In this document: piece after piece, positions 50,801 through 64,000 of the stretch
Layout of the letters: each line of letters begins with the position of its first letter
Numbering within the stretch: the stretch's first letter is position 1
Source of the DNA: Botryococcus braunii
Lineage: Eukaryota > Chlorophyta > Trebouxiophyceae
Direction of reading: 5' to 3'
DNA: 64,000 nucleotides
Assembly: GCA_002005505.1 (NCBI GenBank)
Contig: KV908490.1
Span: 62,001 to 126,000 of the forward strand
Program-made: the position numbers and the translations under genes
The notes under the pieces: generated by a model
Databases searched by the model: none
The model's input: only the letters and a program-made list of their open reading frames with translations
Told to the model about the DNA's origin: nothing

Positions 50801-51325
50801 GAGTCATGTCCATTGCGTTTCAGCAGCTTTTGAGATTTATCATTCTAGACACATACTGAGAGATCGTTTCTCCACGTCTCATCCTTTGACATTTCCTTCA
50901 GCCAGTCTGCATTGCTTGAGTGTTGTAACCACCACAAATTTCTTGCAAATAAACAGATATGCATCATATGCTGACGGCTTACTTGACACTTCTCCTAACC
51001 ATTCCTCTGGAACTGACTCATACAGCAGAAGCATTGCAGCCGCATTATGGATAGTTCCAGGCATGGCTGACTGAATGGCAGGAAAGAACCCTTGCACTAT
51101 TGGCAGCAGTGAAAGCATTGTCCCATACCACAAAATTTGTGCCATGACGGTCCAGTTTAATATGCACTTTGACTTGAGTGGCTATGACCTTGGGAAGTAA
51201 TCTCCCTCGCCCTTTGATGTGCTGGGTGTACACGGCTGTCGTGTGGGAGACGATGTAGATGCTTCCTCTGTTGTGGGCTCCTCCTCAGATGGCTCCTTGA
51301 TTTAGATCTCTTTCTCGCCATGCTG
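47886..51325 (-). pseudogene. Copia-A copy 2, gag to integrase, many one-base deletions
   Basis: Collinear with copy 1 but split into many short frames (for example 48525-49217, 49178-49576, 49528-49827, 49864-50451, 50537-50800). Almost all differences are single-base deletions, mostly in homopolymers, and they become denser towards the N gap. That pattern fits sequencing or assembly error better than natural decay. Confidence 0.85.
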
Positions 51326-52028
51326 ATGTACTCAGTCTGCGTTAGGTTCTGACCGCTGCGAGTCCCCGTCCTCGCTCCGTTGTCTGTGTCCGTGCACCAC
51401 TCCTCTGGGCTGAATCCTTTTCTGCTGCCCAGAAGGAAAGTAGGAAGTCCTCGTCAAGAGTGCGAGAGCACACTCCACTGCTGTTAGCTGCCCTTTCTTC
51501 CCATACTCGGGTTTGGTTCGGTGTGGTGTCTATGGCGTGGACTGGGGCGTGTGATACACCCCCCTACTTTGCTACACGCCTGACACGTCTTGCCCAGGTN
51601 NNNNNNNNNNNNNNNNNNNNNNNNNNNNNNNNNNNNNNNNNNNNNNNNNNNNNNNNNGTGTAGGCTGCCCTTTCTTCCCAATACTCGGGTTTGCTGGGTC
51701 CTCCGAGCTGTTGTAGGTGTCGTTCAAATAATGCTCGCGTGACGAAGCCTGGGTCCGCGTTGATGAATGAACACTCCCACGCAGTTACTTTGTAGGCTGG
51801 GTAAACAGAGAATCGTCGTCTGAACCACAGAGGCTGTTCGACTTTGCCCAGTCCGTACGCGCGGCTGACAAAATCCTTCACTAGAAATGCTCGTTCTTCT
51901 GGTGTCCTCGGTCCCGTATCTCCTCCAGCTCTCCTCAGGCTATCATATGTAGGTGGTGAAGGAGTTGGGGGAATAAAAGGTCTTTTACTGCCGGTCAACA
52001 TCCTCCCGCTCTGCTTCGTTCGTCCCAT
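51326..52028 (-). pseudogene. Copia-A copy 2 ORF0, interrupted by an N gap
   Basis: The N-terminal 120 or so codons are identical to ORF0 of copy 1 (from ATG at 52028). The rest is broken by the N gap and by 51513-51599, an unrelated 87-bp piece. The sequence around GCTGCCCTTTCTTCCCA occurs on both sides of the gap, so the two contig ends overlap. Confidence 0.85.
51600..51657. other. Assembly gap (58 N)
   Basis: A run of N. The sequence left and right of it covers the same part of ORF0. Confidence 0.99.
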
Positions 52029-52085
52029 CGTAGGCTCGGAACATACTTTCAGTTGCCCAGCTCAAGAGTTGGTGGGCCCATAACC

Positions 52086-52486
52086 TGAACAATTCTGGGC
52101 GTAATGTTCCCTGTATGTCCCGGCACGAAGGGTGTTAAGCTCGGTCGGGTCTCTTGCTGTGTGTCGGAGAGCAAGCAGAGCCCGACTATGTGTTGGCACT
52201 TGTGGCAACTGATCAGAGATAAGCACCCGGAGTGCTCTTTCAGTCCCAAACAAGTGCCGTGCCCTTCATGCCTGCTGCCTATATCCTTTCTCGCAAGGAC
52301 GCGTCAAATTGCATTACTCTCTCTCTCCAAAATGGAATCGGTCCAGATCAATTATGGCAGAACTCTAGAGTTCTGCCATCCATTACTCTACCTCTAAGAT
52401 TGTTCACATTGATTGCTATAGGGAAGCCTAGCCACTATTACTCTTCTGAGGGAAAGTCACTAATTTGTTCCTTCACTATTATAACA
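52086..52486 (-). repeat. Copia-A LTR 3
   Basis: 401 bp, matching LTRs 1 and 2. Followed by the GAAAC target duplication. Confidence 0.95.
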
Positions 52487-52535
52487 GAAACCCATAACCT
52501 TTCACACAATGACCCAGTCTGCGGAATCATCTCCA

Positions 52536-53103
52536 ATGGACCAGCAGAATGAACCAACAGCCTCCTGTAAGTCTGGGTGGTCAATCCGCAGAACAGGAGA
52601 AGACAGCACTCCCAGTGGTTTCGATACTGACAGCCTTACTGCACGAGGACACAACAAAGCCATCAACAACAAATGTTAAGGTAGCCCATCCCTTATTGAA
52701 GGATAGGTGGAATTTCAAGTCCTGGCTTTATGATCTGACCACTGCAGCTATCCAGAAGGAGTGCACGGAAGCCTTTCAGAAACCCCTTCCTCTCACGAGA
52801 GCAAATGTTGCTGCCATGATGCTGATCACTGGCAGTGTCCCAGTGGAGTGGAGTCCTATGTTGACAATGAAGCCCTCTGCCTTTGATGCCCTGTTATACA
52901 TAGCCAATAAGTTCACTGGAGGACACAACAAGTCTGTTAACCGCCAGTGGCTACATACACTCAAAACACAGCACATGACCAGGGAGGAGACGTTCGAGAC
53001 ATTTGTCATGAAACAATTCATATTTTTCCAGAACCTCCTTGACAACTCCCACTCCATTGACCCCGAGGATGTAACTAATGCTATTTTGGATTGTCCTTGC
53101 TAG
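52536..53103 (+). CDS. Copia-B gag, N-terminal part
   Basis: Two ATGs are possible: 52536 (MDQQNEP, which runs into a stop after 47 codons) and 52549 in another frame, which opens the long gag frame (184 codons) with LLKDRWNFKSWLYDLTTAA and YIANKFTGGHNKSVNRQWLHTL. It ends at 53103, where a shift leads to the next ORF. The same region is in minus orientation at 10695-11207. Confidence 0.85.
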
Positions 53104-53621
53104 CACAGTTCAAAGGAGCACTCTATGGGCATTGTTGCGGGCGCTCCTCAGAAGATGTGGTAAAAATCCTGCAGAGCCATGCCTATGGTGCTGGCTTCAA
53201 TGACCAGCTCCCTCGACCTCTTCCCAAGGCAGCGGCAGTCCTCCCAAAGTCCCAGGACCCTGATGCAGACCAATCAGAGCAAGACAGAAAGAGGTCACGA
53301 AAAGTCAGGTGCTGGGAGTGTGGGAGCCGTGGACACATCAGAAAGGAGTGCACAAAATGGAAAAAGGGTACCGGAGGGGAGCAAGCTGGCGACAGAAGTA
53401 AGCATTCACTGCCAAGTGTTCCCTCTGCATCCAACAGTACCCATGTTCCATGTCCTAAAAACGCAGAAGCCGTTCCTATCTCATTGCCCAGTGTGACGTT
53501 TAATGTATTACAGAGTAGTGGGATAGGGCACTCGTGCGAGGAATGGCTTGTGGACTCTGGGGCTACTGTCCACCTGGTTAATGACTTTGGTGTATTGCAG
53601 AACCCCACGGTGTACACATAA
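53091..53621 (+). CDS. Copia-B gag C-terminus and protease start
   Basis: Contains an intact zinc knuckle CWECGSRGHIRKEC and the protease motif WLVDSGATVHLVND. It stops with TAA at 53619-53621, where the frame should continue into the rest of the protease. Confidence 0.9.
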   Translation: MSLLAQFKGALYGHCCGRSSEDVVKILQSHAYGAGFNDQLPRPLPKAAAVLPKSQDPDADQSEQDRKRSRKVRCWECGSRGHIRKECTKWKKGTGGEQAGDRSKHSLPSVPSASNSTHVPCPKNAEAVPISLPSVTFNVLQSSGIGHSCEEWLVDSGATVHLVNDFGVLQNPTVYT

Positions 53622-53636
53622 CCACGTCAACTGCAG

Positions 53637-53927
53637 TTGGCTACATCAGAGTCTCATGGTTCCATCATTGCTAGTGGGAGTGTGTGTCTGGTGAATGCAG
53701 AAGGGCAGTTACTGTGGCTCCATAATGTACAATGTGTTCCACAGGCCAGCACAAATCTCTTGTCTGTATCAGCTGGGGTAAGGGATGGTATTCAATTTGT
53801 TCCACGTGAGAATGGGACCTACAGCAGTCTGGTGGGACCCATGGGTTGGGAGTGCAGCATTGTAGAAAGATATGGGTTGTATGGTCTGAGGGGAATTTAT
53901 CCCACCAAATATCAAGTGGCTTGTTAA
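53637..53927 (+). CDS. Copia-B protease to integrase joint
   Basis: 96 codons with SVCLVNAEGQLLWLHNVQCVPQASTNLLSVSAGVRDG, the typical C-terminal protease region of copia. A TAA at 53925-53927 separates it from the integrase ORF, which follows at once in the same frame. Confidence 0.88.
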   Translation: MATSESHGSIIASGSVCLVNAEGQLLWLHNVQCVPQASTNLLSVSAGVRDGIQFVPRENGTYSSLVGPMGWECSIVERYGLYGLRGIYPTKYQVAC

Positions 53928-55343
53928 GTGTGTGTGAACCCTATGTCTGCACATCATGCTGCGCACAAACCTGCACATAACTGCAAGTTGCGAAAACTTT
54001 GGCATGAGAGGTTAGGGCATCCTGGGAAGACAGCCACAGAGCGTTTGAGCAGGGAGGAGTTGTGTACTGTGATACCTGTGTCCCTTCTTCCTTGTTCAAA
54101 GTGCGATACTCACTGTGACCCTTGTGTTCGGGAAAAGCAGTGTAAACCGTCTTTCCAGCCAAGTTCACATGAGCCGCCTCGAGTACTGCATCGAATACAT
54201 GCGGATACGGTTGGTGCCATGTCAACTTCTGGCATTGAAGGAGAAAAGTTTTACGTCACAGTAGTGGATGAGTTGTCTAATTTTGTTTCAGTGTTACTAG
54301 TCACTAGCAAGGCTACCATTGCATATCATTTGACAGACACTATTACATACTGGGAGAGACAGACAGAATCCAAGGTTAAGGCGGTTAGGACTGACAGGGG
54401 AACAGAGTTCTTGAATAAAACGTTTCATGGGTTCTGTACAGAGAATGGCATTCACACTGAGACATCTGCCGCGTATACTCCACAGCAGAATGGAGTTGCT
54501 GAGAGAATGAATCGAACATTGAAAGAGAAGGCCAGAACATTGCTGTTGGGTGTTCAGGCAGATGAGAGTCTTTGGGTGGATGCAATGCTTACTGCTGCAT
54601 ATTTACATAATGTGATGCCAGTCTCTGGTCAGGAGAAAACCCCATTTGAAATATTCACTGGCTCTGTCCCTGATCTGTCCCATTTGCGCAAGTGGGGCTG
54701 TTTGGCATACGTGAAACATGCCAAACACCAGGTGTCATCTTTAGGTGCACAGTCTGAGGCAGGTATGTTTGTGGGATACTGTCCACACACCAAGGGGTAC
54801 AAGGTCCGACTGCCTGGTAGGACAGTGGTGTCTCCGAGTGTACATTTTGTGGAGAGCCATAGTGGTGCGTCTGCCATTGGGCTGCAAGCTGCTGGGCCCG
54901 GTCCTGTATCTGCAACCCAGCCTGGATCTAGCCTGGATCCGGACCCAGCCTCACCCCAACCGGGACCCAGCCTGGACCAGGACCTGAATCCTGTGGAATT
55001 GGAGCCCCCTGCATCCACTGAGGCAACAATTCCCATGGAGGACAACGGTAGCGAGGACGATGAACCCTCCCCAGCTCGCCCTCAAACTGCCCGACTGCAC
55101 CCAGACCCCACTGCACCCCGCGCACCTTGTGCACCCCCTGCGCGCACTAGGCACTCCGACCCCACTGCACACTGCGCCCCCTCTGCGCCATCCCCAGTGG
55201 GGTCTTCTGGCTCTACTGCGCCTAGTCCAGCATCCTCAAGCCAATCACCTGGAGTCAGTGAGGTGCCCAGGCGCATGCATGCTGCTACCAGGCATGGGAC
55301 CTCTGCACCAACCACCAGTGGAGGGATTCGCACCATAGCCTGA
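53928..55343 (+). CDS. Copia-B integrase and linker
   Basis: 471 codons. Zinc finger (WHERLGHPG ... HCDPCVREK), core RIHADTVGAMS, RTDRGTEFLN and QQNGVAERMN, then a Pro-rich linker with repeated PxPxxPGPSLD units. The TGA at 55341-55343 is a CGA to TGA change relative to the copy at 28961-29923, a C-to-T transition at a CpG. Confidence 0.92.
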   Translation: MCVNPMSAHHAAHKPAHNCKLRKLWHERLGHPGKTATERLSREELCTVIPVSLLPCSKCDTHCDPCVREKQCKPSFQPSSHEPPRVLHRIHADTVGAMSTSGIEGEKFYVTVVDELSNFVSVLLVTSKATIAYHLTDTITYWERQTESKVKAVRTDRGTEFLNKTFHGFCTENGIHTETSAAYTPQQNGVAERMNRTLKEKARTLLLGVQADESLWVDAMLTAAYLHNVMPVSGQEKTPFEIFTGSVPDLSHLRKWGCLAYVKHAKHQVSSLGAQSEAGMFVGYCPHTKGYKVRLPGRTVVSPSVHFVESHSGASAIGLQAAGPGPVSATQPGSSLDPDPASPQPGPSLDQDLNPVELEPPASTEATIPMEDNGSEDDEPSPARPQTARLHPDPTAPRAPCAPPARTRHSDPTAHCAPSAPSPVGSSGSTAPSPASSSQSPGVSEVPRRMHAATRHGTSAPTTSGGIRTIA

Positions 55344-55352
55344 CTGAGACTC

Positions 55353-55924
55353 ATGGCAGTACCACTGGCCAAGTCTCCAACTTCACGCACCCCGGGCGCA
55401 TTCCCCTGGCCTGGTGGTACGGCACGTTTCCAGCTGCAGCCTGGAGCTTTGACACGTGCAGAGCGTATGCAGCAACGAAATGCTCGTAAAGAGCAACCCA
55501 AGTCCGGTGACATCACAGAGCAGGCTGGGATCGAAGCTGCTGATGAAGCTCCTACCACCGTCACTGTACAGGATGACACCAGTACAGAAGAAGGGGGGAT
55601 TACAACGTCCAGGGAACCAGGGGAAGCAGGAGATGTAGGGGAAGCAGGGGAAGCTGAATGTTCTGGGAGGGGTACTGGAGTTGACACTGACTCTGCAGTG
55701 GAGGGTGATTCAAGTACTGTTGATCAGTGTAGCGATGACAATGCTGTTGCAATGCATGTACGTGATGAGGCTGTAGGGAGGCTTGCTATTGCAAAATGTG
55801 AATCTGATCGTGAAACTCGACTTCGAGTTAGCAATGTGCATGACGCAGTGGACCATTCTGAGATGGTATGTGAACATGAAGAGCTGATAACTGCTGCTGC
55901 TGTGAGAGAAGATGAGAGCGGGAG
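55353..55924 (+). pseudogene. Copia-B linker, cut before RT
   Basis: Continues the linker in the same frame after the TGA at 55343 (GTARFQLQPGALTRAERMQQRN, then acidic repeats). It ends at GAGAGCGGGAG, immediately followed by a B LTR. In the other copy the sequence continues into RT, so RT and RNase H are missing here. Confidence 0.85.
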
Positions 55925-56771
55925 TGTTGTAGGTAATGACCTAGATCAGGTAATTACTTAGGGAGCATTACTCTTGGACTTATTCAGAGGTATTCTTCTG
56001 ACTCATCCTAGGCAAAACAGTCGTGCATGCCAGGCTGCCCTGGACGGCACGACACTGTTGTGCCTTAGGTGTAAACTACTGCATATGTCTCCCAGCTAGT
56101 CCTAGGAACTTGGCTGTGAAGCGACATAATTCCTTGACAGACTTCAGTCTTCCTCACGTAACTTCACGTAGAGGTTAGGACAACTTTGCATTGACTCACA
56201 CAGCATGGTGGCACTCACTGAAATTTGTTTTTGGGACCTCGAATACGTATTCGAGGTCAGTCAACTAATGCTTAGGCAGCCACATCAGTGTGTTTAGTTA
56301 GGTACATAATATGGGACCTTTAGTTTATTGTCTAGGACACATCATACGTATCGGATTACCAATTAGGGACCTTTTGGAGTGGGAAGTTTTGAGGGACTCG
56401 ACTTTTATCGAGTAATTTGGGCGTCAAACACGGTCAGGTTTCTAATTGCTGGAGGCGACAGCCTCAGCATTCGTTTGGTTGGCCGAATCCTGAGCCACGG
56501 ACTGGAAGTCCTGTCTGTTCGATGCAAATTGAGCTTGCTCTTGCATATTTGATTTGTCTTTGAGACAGTCGTACTTGTTTTTTTGGTTGCCGCAACAGAA
56601 GGCGCTCCTGTCGAACCTGTATCAGTCGCGCCAAAGGGTACGTTGTCATTATGACAGAGGAAAGAATTGCATTATGTATTTGATTTACACCGTATTTGGA
56701 ATGTTGCTCATTGCTCTGTCTAAATCGTAATACTTGGGGCAATAGGTGTGTCGAGGTCTGACTTACGAAAC
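55925..56771 (+). repeat. Copia-B LTR, 3'-truncated
   Basis: Starts TGTTGTAGGTAATGACC and includes the TACGTA-centred palindrome and one intron-containing leader unit. It breaks off in leader exon 2 (TTACGAAAC) where a gypsy RT fragment begins. Either the 3' LTR of the plus-strand B element or a later insertion. Confidence 0.88.
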
Positions 56772-57017
56772 TCCGTTAAGCACGTGGGCTTAGGCCAATT
56801 GTAGACTGCAGCAGTCTTGCGTGGGTCAACCTTCACGCCCTCAGAAGAGACAATATGGCCCAAGTAAGCCACTTCAGACTTAGCGAAGGAGCACTTCTTC
56901 ATGTTTGCATAGAGCTGATGCTCTCGAAGTAGCTCCAACACTTGCCGCAAATGCTGGCAATGCTCCTCTGGTGTCTTACTGTAGATGAGGATGTCATCTA
57001 AGTACACCAAGACAAAC
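56772..57017 (-). pseudogene. Gypsy RT fragment
   Basis: Minus strand encodes MVYLDDILIYSKTPEEHCQ ... YANMKKCSFAKSEVAYLGHIVS and VDPRKTAAVYNWPKP, a gypsy RT core with an intact YLDD. It is a different family from the chromovirus at 1690-8804. Both ends are cut by copia LTRs. Confidence 0.93.
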
Positions 57018-57742
57018 TGTTATATTATAAATGAGTGATAGGTGCCTTTCCCTTAGGAGAGTAATAGTGGCCAGATCAGCTCGGATCCACTAGCGGGAAC
57101 ATTCATTAGAATGAGTTATAAGCGGCAGAACCTAGGAGTTCTGCCAGGACCAATCTAGACCAATTTCGCGTAGATTAGGGAGAATGAGGTAATCGGACAC
57201 GGTTTGCTAGAAAGGATATATGTCGCTGGCTCGAAGGGACGAGGCACTTGATTGGGACTACAAAAGCACTTCGGGTGTTTGTCTCTTACCTGTTGCCAGT
57301 CAAGTCACCTCACACAGTCGCCACTGCTTGTTTCTCGACACACAACAAGAGTGCCGCCGGACTAAACACCCTCGTGCCGGGTCATACAGGTAAACTGATG
57401 TCATAGCATTAAAGCTACAAGGACAATGGATTAGGAAAGGGTCTAGATAATGTGTATTAGGAAAGTGCTAATGTTTTAGCTCATCGAACACTGGTAATAC
57501 AGACTATCGGTACTTACGTAGATGGAGTAGTTTGAATTACTGAGTGATGAGAGAGAACAATAAGCATTGTAAGACTTGATTGCGACTACAAAAGCACTTC
57601 GGGTGTTTGTCTCTTAACTGTTGCCAGTCAAGTCACCTCACACAGTCGCCACTGCTTGTTTCTCAACACACAACAAGAGTGCCGCCGGACTAAACACCCT
57701 CGTGCCGGGTCATACAGGAAACGCCAAGCACAGAAGTTTACA
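57018..57742 (+). repeat. Copia-E 5' LTR with duplicated leader exon
   Basis: 725 bp, TGTTATATTATAA...AGTTTACA. The leader segment occurs twice, 57246-57389 and 57574-57717 (144 bp each, about three mismatches), separated by a 184-bp spacer 57390-57573 that starts GTAAAC and ends GTAAG. The related 401-bp copia-A LTR has only one copy followed by a 25-bp U5, so the extra copy plus spacer was gained in E. Confidence 0.93.
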
Positions 57743-57757
57743 GGTTATGGGCCCACC
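57743..57757 (+). other. Copia-E primer-binding site
   Basis: GGTTATGGGCCCACC adjoining the LTR, as in copia-A. Confidence 0.85.
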
Positions 57758-57808
57758 GACTCTTATGCGGGGCATGTAAAATGTATGACTCGGGCAAAGT
57801 AGTCTGTG

Positions 57809-58336
57809 ATGGCTCGAACGAGGCAAAGTGGACGCATGAGCACAGGCTCAGTTAGACCTCCTCCTCCTCCTCCACCGCCTCCTCCAACATATAACGAGCG
57901 AAGAAAGTCAGGAGGAGAGAAAGGACCACGAACAATTGAAGAACGAGCATTTCTTGTAAAGGACTTCGTCCATGAAGCTCACGGACGGGGAGCACTCACG
58001 CCTCCCCAGTGGTTCCAAGAGCGCTTTCCAATATATCCAGCCTATAAATTTACAGTGTGGGAAGTTTCGTTCATCAACGGAGAGCCTGGATTCCTGACAC
58101 GCGCAATCTTTGAGAGGTGCCTGCAGCTGACGGGAGGACCGTCACACGAAGCATATTGGACAGAGAAAGCGGCCTACGCAGCTATTGAGTTGGCCTTGAG
58201 CAGCCTGGGAGACGACTTCATTGACACACTAATTTTTCACGGCCAGGACGAGTTCCACGTGGACGAGTGGCTCACGGAGACCGACAGTGAGGACGAGGAC
58301 GGAGACTCCAGACTGTCAGAGAGGAGCGACAACTAA
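57809..58336 (+). CDS. ORF0 of copia-E (unknown, 175 aa)
   Basis: ATG at 57809 (a GTG lies just before it). Homologous to copia-A ORF0 over its whole length, with the same EERAFLVKDFV, YPAYKFTVWEVSFIN, TRAIFERCLQ and YWTEKAAYAAIELAL segments, a poly-Pro run near residue 20 and an acidic tail. It ends 15 bp before the gag ATG. Synonymous-looking changes dominate the comparison by eye, which suggests selection on the protein. Confidence 0.75.
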   Translation: MARTRQSGRMSTGSVRPPPPPPPPPPTYNERRKSGGEKGPRTIEERAFLVKDFVHEAHGRGALTPPQWFQERFPIYPAYKFTVWEVSFINGEPGFLTRAIFERCLQLTGGPSHEAYWTEKAAYAAIELALSSLGDDFIDTLIFHGQDEFHVDEWLTETDSEDEDGDSRLSERSDN

Positions 58337-58351
58337 CCAGTACCAAACAGC

Positions 58352-58635
58352 ATGAAGAAGAAGGGTACCTGCACCAGCGTTGAATCGAAATCAGCATATG
58401 AGGAGTCTACGTCAACCCCTACCAGGGAACCATGCACTCCCAGTACTTCAAAGGGAGAAGGAGACACCCTTCCCAAAGTCATTGCTACACAAGTCAAGGT
58501 CCATATAAAACTGCAGCGTAAAGGTCAGAACTTTGTGGTGTGGGACAATGCATTTACTGCAGCCAATAATGCAAAGGGTTCTCTACCTGCCATACAAGAA
58601 GCTATGCCTGGGACTATCCATAATGCGGCTGCATT
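58352..58635 (+). CDS. Copia-E gag, N-terminal part
   Basis: Starts MKKKGTCTSVES and matches copia-A gag (TPSTSKGEGD, LPKVIATQVKVHIKL, FVVWDNAFTAAN, AMPGTIHNAAA). It is cut after GCTGCATT by the CACTA end. Confidence 0.92.
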
Positions 58636-59059
58636 CACTAGTAGATTTCGCAACTATGATTCGATGCGAATTCGATGTCGATTTCGCTGGACAGTCGCTT
58701 TCGATTCGAATTCGCTCTGAATTCGGTAAGAAGGGAGCCTGCTTTCGACACGCGTTTTCCGACTGGCCGAATTCGATGCGGATTCGCATAGGCTCTCGCG
58801 ATCGATGGCAGCCCGGGGTGAATCCATACCGAATTCGATGTTGTCCCAGCGAGTCATGTAGGACAACATCGAATTCAGTACGAATTCGTCCTGGGCTGCC
58901 CGTGTGACTTAATCACCAAGAGGATTGTGCGTTACTTTCTGGCTTAGGTATAAGTAACATACTATGACACGGATGTGTTCAAGCCGCCCTCTGCAATAAG
59001 CGTTGCTTTGCACGCGAGGGCAAGTTGAAAGCCTATTATGATGTAGATTGATAATCATC

Positions 59060-64000
<4,941 letters not shown>

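Larger units (their letters stand above)
39423..52486 (-). mobile_element. Copia-A tandem array (LTR-int-LTR-int-LTR)
   Basis: Three 401-bp LTRs (39423-39823, 45688-46088, 52086-52486) enclose two internal regions in the same minus orientation. A single target duplication GAAAC lies outside the whole array (39418-39422 and 52487-52491), so one element inserted and was later duplicated by LTR recombination, or the duplication is an assembly product. The uninterrupted target is seen at about 11255-11275. Confidence 0.93.
57018..58635 (+). mobile_element. Copia-E element, 5' part
   Basis: 5' LTR, primer-binding site, ORF0 and the start of gag, related to copia-A at all four. Cut at 58635 by the CACTA element, so pol lies to the right of the window or is absent. 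Confidence 0.92.

Noticed and set aside
39423..52486. Two independent copia-A insertions
   Set aside because: Only one GAAAC duplication surrounds the block and the middle LTR is shared, so independent insertion is not supported.

Overview
This is a eukaryotic, repeat-dense window with no convincing single-copy host gene. Nearly all of it can be read as nested transposable elements: several Ty1/copia families (called A-E here), one Ty3/gypsy chromovirus, two CACTA-type insertions, small CACCCC-ended DNA elements, and simple or tandem repeats. A green-lineage host (charophyte alga or early land plant) is the best guess. All copia families carry a primer-binding site around GGTTATGGGCCCACC, which as I recall it is complementary to the anticodon arm of plant initiator tRNA-Met. 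The species cannot be fixed from the sequence.

Layout. 1-9028: 3' end of a copia-B element. Its LTR is split by a 7.1-kb gypsy chromovirus (1690-8804, target duplication GAAGT), which itself holds a 790-bp DNA element. 9029-10605: the rest of another B LTR, ending inside the gag of a minus-strand B element (10606-12425, LTR resuming at 19854-20202). That LTR is split by a 7.4-kb CACTA-like insertion (12426-19853) full of tandem repeats, exon-like pieces, a foldback MITE and two copies of a 770-bp CACCCC element. 20203-20482: copia RT fragment. 20483-28414: copia-D (minus), with a 787-bp DNA element in its 5' LTR. 28415-30047: minus-strand B pol fragment. 30048-55924: a plus-strand B element interrupted by copia-C (31154-39013, target duplication ATGTC) and by a tandem LTR-int-LTR-int-LTR array of copia-A (39423-52486, target duplication GAAAC). 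55925-57017: truncated B LTR and a gypsy RT scrap. 57018-58635: start of a copia-E element, cut by an autonomous CACTA element (58636 to the window end). The CACTA element carries a ten-exon Tnp2-like transposase gene whose intron phases all agree.

Most unusual signal. The LTRs of families B, C, D and E contain, side by side, an intron-containing copy of a leader segment and a second copy. In B, C and D the second copy lacks the introns exactly at GT...AG boundaries, and exon lengths match to the base. The two copies are joined by a further GT...AG spacer. Family A, a close relative of E, has only one copy, so the duplication is derived and probably arose more than once. This looks like spliced leader RNA being reverse-transcribed back into the LTR. 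In addition, families A/E, C and D each have an extra ORF (ORF0) between the primer-binding site and gag-pol; I do not recognise any of them.

Copia-A copy 1 (39423-46088) is the only element that looks fully intact: identical LTRs, one 1750-codon gag-pol ORF and an intact ORF0. Its tandem partner (46089-52486) carries many one-base deletions and a 58-N gap, and may be an assembly artefact.
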